6,870 bases of DNA from an uncultured Phycisphaerales bacterium (GTDB lineage: Bacteria > Planctomycetota > Phycisphaerae > Phycisphaerales > UBA1924), in contig CALAFV010000089.1 in assembly GCA_937891445.1 (NCBI GenBank), positions 1 through 6,870 of the forward strand. The letters are read 5' to 3'. The stretch's first letter is position 1; each line of letters begins with the position of its first letter. The notes beneath the pieces were generated by a model. That model did no database searches. It worked only from the letters and a program-made list of their open reading frames with translations, and had not been told where the DNA came from. Below, in pieces: positions 5,965 through 6,870 of this stretch. The position numbers and the translations under genes were made by a program.

Positions 5965-6675
5965 ATGCAACGCCACCTCATCTTCGACCTCCCCGTCCGC
6001 GTCTTCCACGCCCTGCTCGCCACCGGGTTCACCGCCGCCGCCATCCTCGCGCTCGCCCTCGGCGAGCACCACCGCCTCTTCCCGTACCACGCCCTCATCG
6101 GCCTGATGCTCGCGGGCCTGGTCCTCCTGCGTTTGCTCTGGGCCTTCGTCGGCACGCGCCACGCCCGCCTGGGTTCGTTCCTGCACACCCCCGGCGCGCT
6201 GCTGAAGTACCTCATCGCGGCCCTCACCGGCCGCGGCGAGCGTCACGCCGCCCACAACCCCGCCTCCGCCTACGCCGCCCTCGCCATGTTCGCCCTGATC
6301 CTCGGCCTGGCCGTCACCGGCATCATGATGGCCCGCGGCAACGACGCCGTCGAGGAACTCCACGAAATTATGGTCTACACCTTCATCGCCGTCACCGCCG
6401 CCCACCTCCTCGGCCTCGCGCTCCACACCGTGCGCCACGGCGAGCCGATCTGCCTCAGCATGCTCGACGGCCGCAAGCAGACCGACGACCCGTCCGCGGC
6501 CATCCCCTCCGCCCGCCCCCTCGCCGCCCTCGCGCTCATCCTCATCACAGGCGCCGCCACCCTCGCCCTCGCCCGCGCCTACGACCCAACCGCCCAAACG
6601 CTCCACCTCCCCGGCCTCACCACCCCCCTCCAGATCGGCGACCCCGACCACCACAACCACCACGACCGCCACTGA
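5965..6675 (+). CDS. Cytochrome b561-type membrane haem protein (Ni/Fe-hydrogenase cytochrome b-like)
   Basis: 236 residues, integral membrane. The start motif DLPVRVFHALLATGF is typical of the bacterial cytochrome b561/hydrogenase b-subunit family. Four core helices lie at about 11-33, 42-62, 101-122 and 133-154. Likely haem b ligands are H15, H42 (PYHALIGL), H133 (ELHEIM) and H147 (AAHLLGLALH), enough for two b haems; H154 is an alternative. The segment HTVRHGE before the GRK loop is also family-like. A fifth hydrophobic helix (about 185-204) and a His-rich tail (five His in the last eight residues) follow. AGGAGAG at 5953-5959 supports the ATG. The family shuttles electrons between the quinone pool and a periplasmic partner, often a c-type cytochrome. 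The partner here is unknown; co-transcription with the preceding genes is likely, as the gap is only 48 bp. Confidence 0.88.
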   Translation: MQRHLIFDLPVRVFHALLATGFTAAAILALALGEHHRLFPYHALIGLMLAGLVLLRLLWAFVGTRHARLGSFLHTPGALLKYLIAALTGRGERHAAHNPASAYAALAMFALILGLAVTGIMMARGNDAVEELHEIMVYTFIAVTAAHLLGLALHTVRHGEPICLSMLDGRKQTDDPSAAIPSARPLAALALILITGAATLALARAYDPTAQTLHLPGLTTPLQIGDPDHHNHHDRH

Positions 6676-6870
6676 CCCCAAACCCCGCAACAGCCGAATC
6701 CACCAAACCAAGCCCGCCGCGCCAGCGGCGAGCCGCGAACGCAGTGAGCGGACTCCTCCCTCTCCCCATCCTCCCCGCCTCATCCGTGCGCTTATCAACG
6801 GTTTTGCGCACAGAGCGTGCGCGCCAACCAGGAAAATTCGAACTCCGCCAAGATTTTTTTGTCCCTTGTC
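6676..6870. other. Intergenic tail after the cytochrome b gene
   Basis: No coding region with family features was recognised. The first half is C- and A-rich and carries two adjacent hairpins (6715-6755). The second half becomes AT-richer from about 6831 and includes seven T at 6854-6860. GCGCAC and GTGCGC (6806-6811 and 6817-6822) form a 6-bp stem with a 5-base loop. The AT-rich end may belong to the control region of a gene beyond the window. Confidence 0.4.
6715..6755 (+). terminator. Two adjacent hairpins, candidate end of the plus-strand operon
   Basis: First stem: CGCCGC (6715-6720), loop GCCA, GCGGCG (6725-6730). Second stem: GAGCCGC (6730-6736) pairs with GCGG-A-CTC (6748-6755) with one bulged A. 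They lie 40-80 bp after the last stop codon, where a terminator is expected. A pyrimidine-rich stretch follows, but no T-run, so this is at best an atypical terminator. It may instead be a dispersed GC-rich intergenic repeat. Confidence 0.35.

Noticed and set aside
4753..6798. Long open minus-strand frame of 681 codons over the PanE and cytochrome b genes
   Set aside because: Gly/Ala/Glu-rich low-complexity product, antisense to two well supported genes.
6792..6800. DnaA-box-like TTATCAACG
   Set aside because: Two mismatches to TTATCCACA, a single copy, and no origin-type genes nearby.
6806..6822. Hairpin GCGCAC/GTGCGC as an intrinsic terminator
   Set aside because: No T-run follows the stem on either strand.

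Overview
The window is a GC-rich piece of bacterial chromosome carrying part of a nitrous-oxide respiration locus beside a nitrosative-stress locus. The NosZ is of the clade II (atypical) type. Its company (membrane dihaem cytochrome c, Rrf2 regulator with a basic tail, RIC/hemerythrin pair) and the very C-rich wobble positions suggest a Planctomycetota-like bacterium, perhaps Phycisphaerae. That placement is an inference from general resemblance; other clade II N2O reducers such as Gemmatimonadota are not excluded.

Left half, minus strand, read right to left: an Rrf2-family regulator (3379-2867); a promoter with good -35 and -10 boxes (2760-2732); a membrane-anchored dihaem cytochrome c (2676-1711); then nosZ (from 1633, running off the left edge after 544 codons). 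NosZ still has its signal peptide and six of the seven CuZ histidines. The seventh and the CuA domain lie outside the window. A strong GC hairpin sits between the cytochrome and nosZ.

Middle: a 183-bp divergent intergenic region separates the regulator from the plus-strand genes. It holds an AT-rich island (about 3461-3490) with FNR-like and GATAT-type words and probably carries the promoters for both directions.

Right half, plus strand: RIC/ScdA/YtfE-type di-iron iron-sulfur repair protein (3563-4324), a second hemerythrin-like protein 3 bp downstream (4328-4900), a ketopantoate-reductase family protein overlapping it by 4 bp (4897-5916), and after 48 bp a four-haem-ligand cytochrome b561-type membrane protein (5965-6675). 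The last 195 bp hold no gene that I can support, only hairpins and an AT-rich end.

Proposed logic (inference): the Rrf2 protein senses NO or redox state. It may control both the N2O-reductase side and the damage-repair side, where RIC and hemerythrin restore or protect iron centres while N-oxides are respired. The PanE-like enzyme and the cytochrome b are probably co-transcribed, but their role here is unclear. The plus strand is C-rich whichever strand is coding, so wobble choice flips with gene direction. No tRNA, rRNA, CRISPR array, insertion sequence or phage gene was seen.
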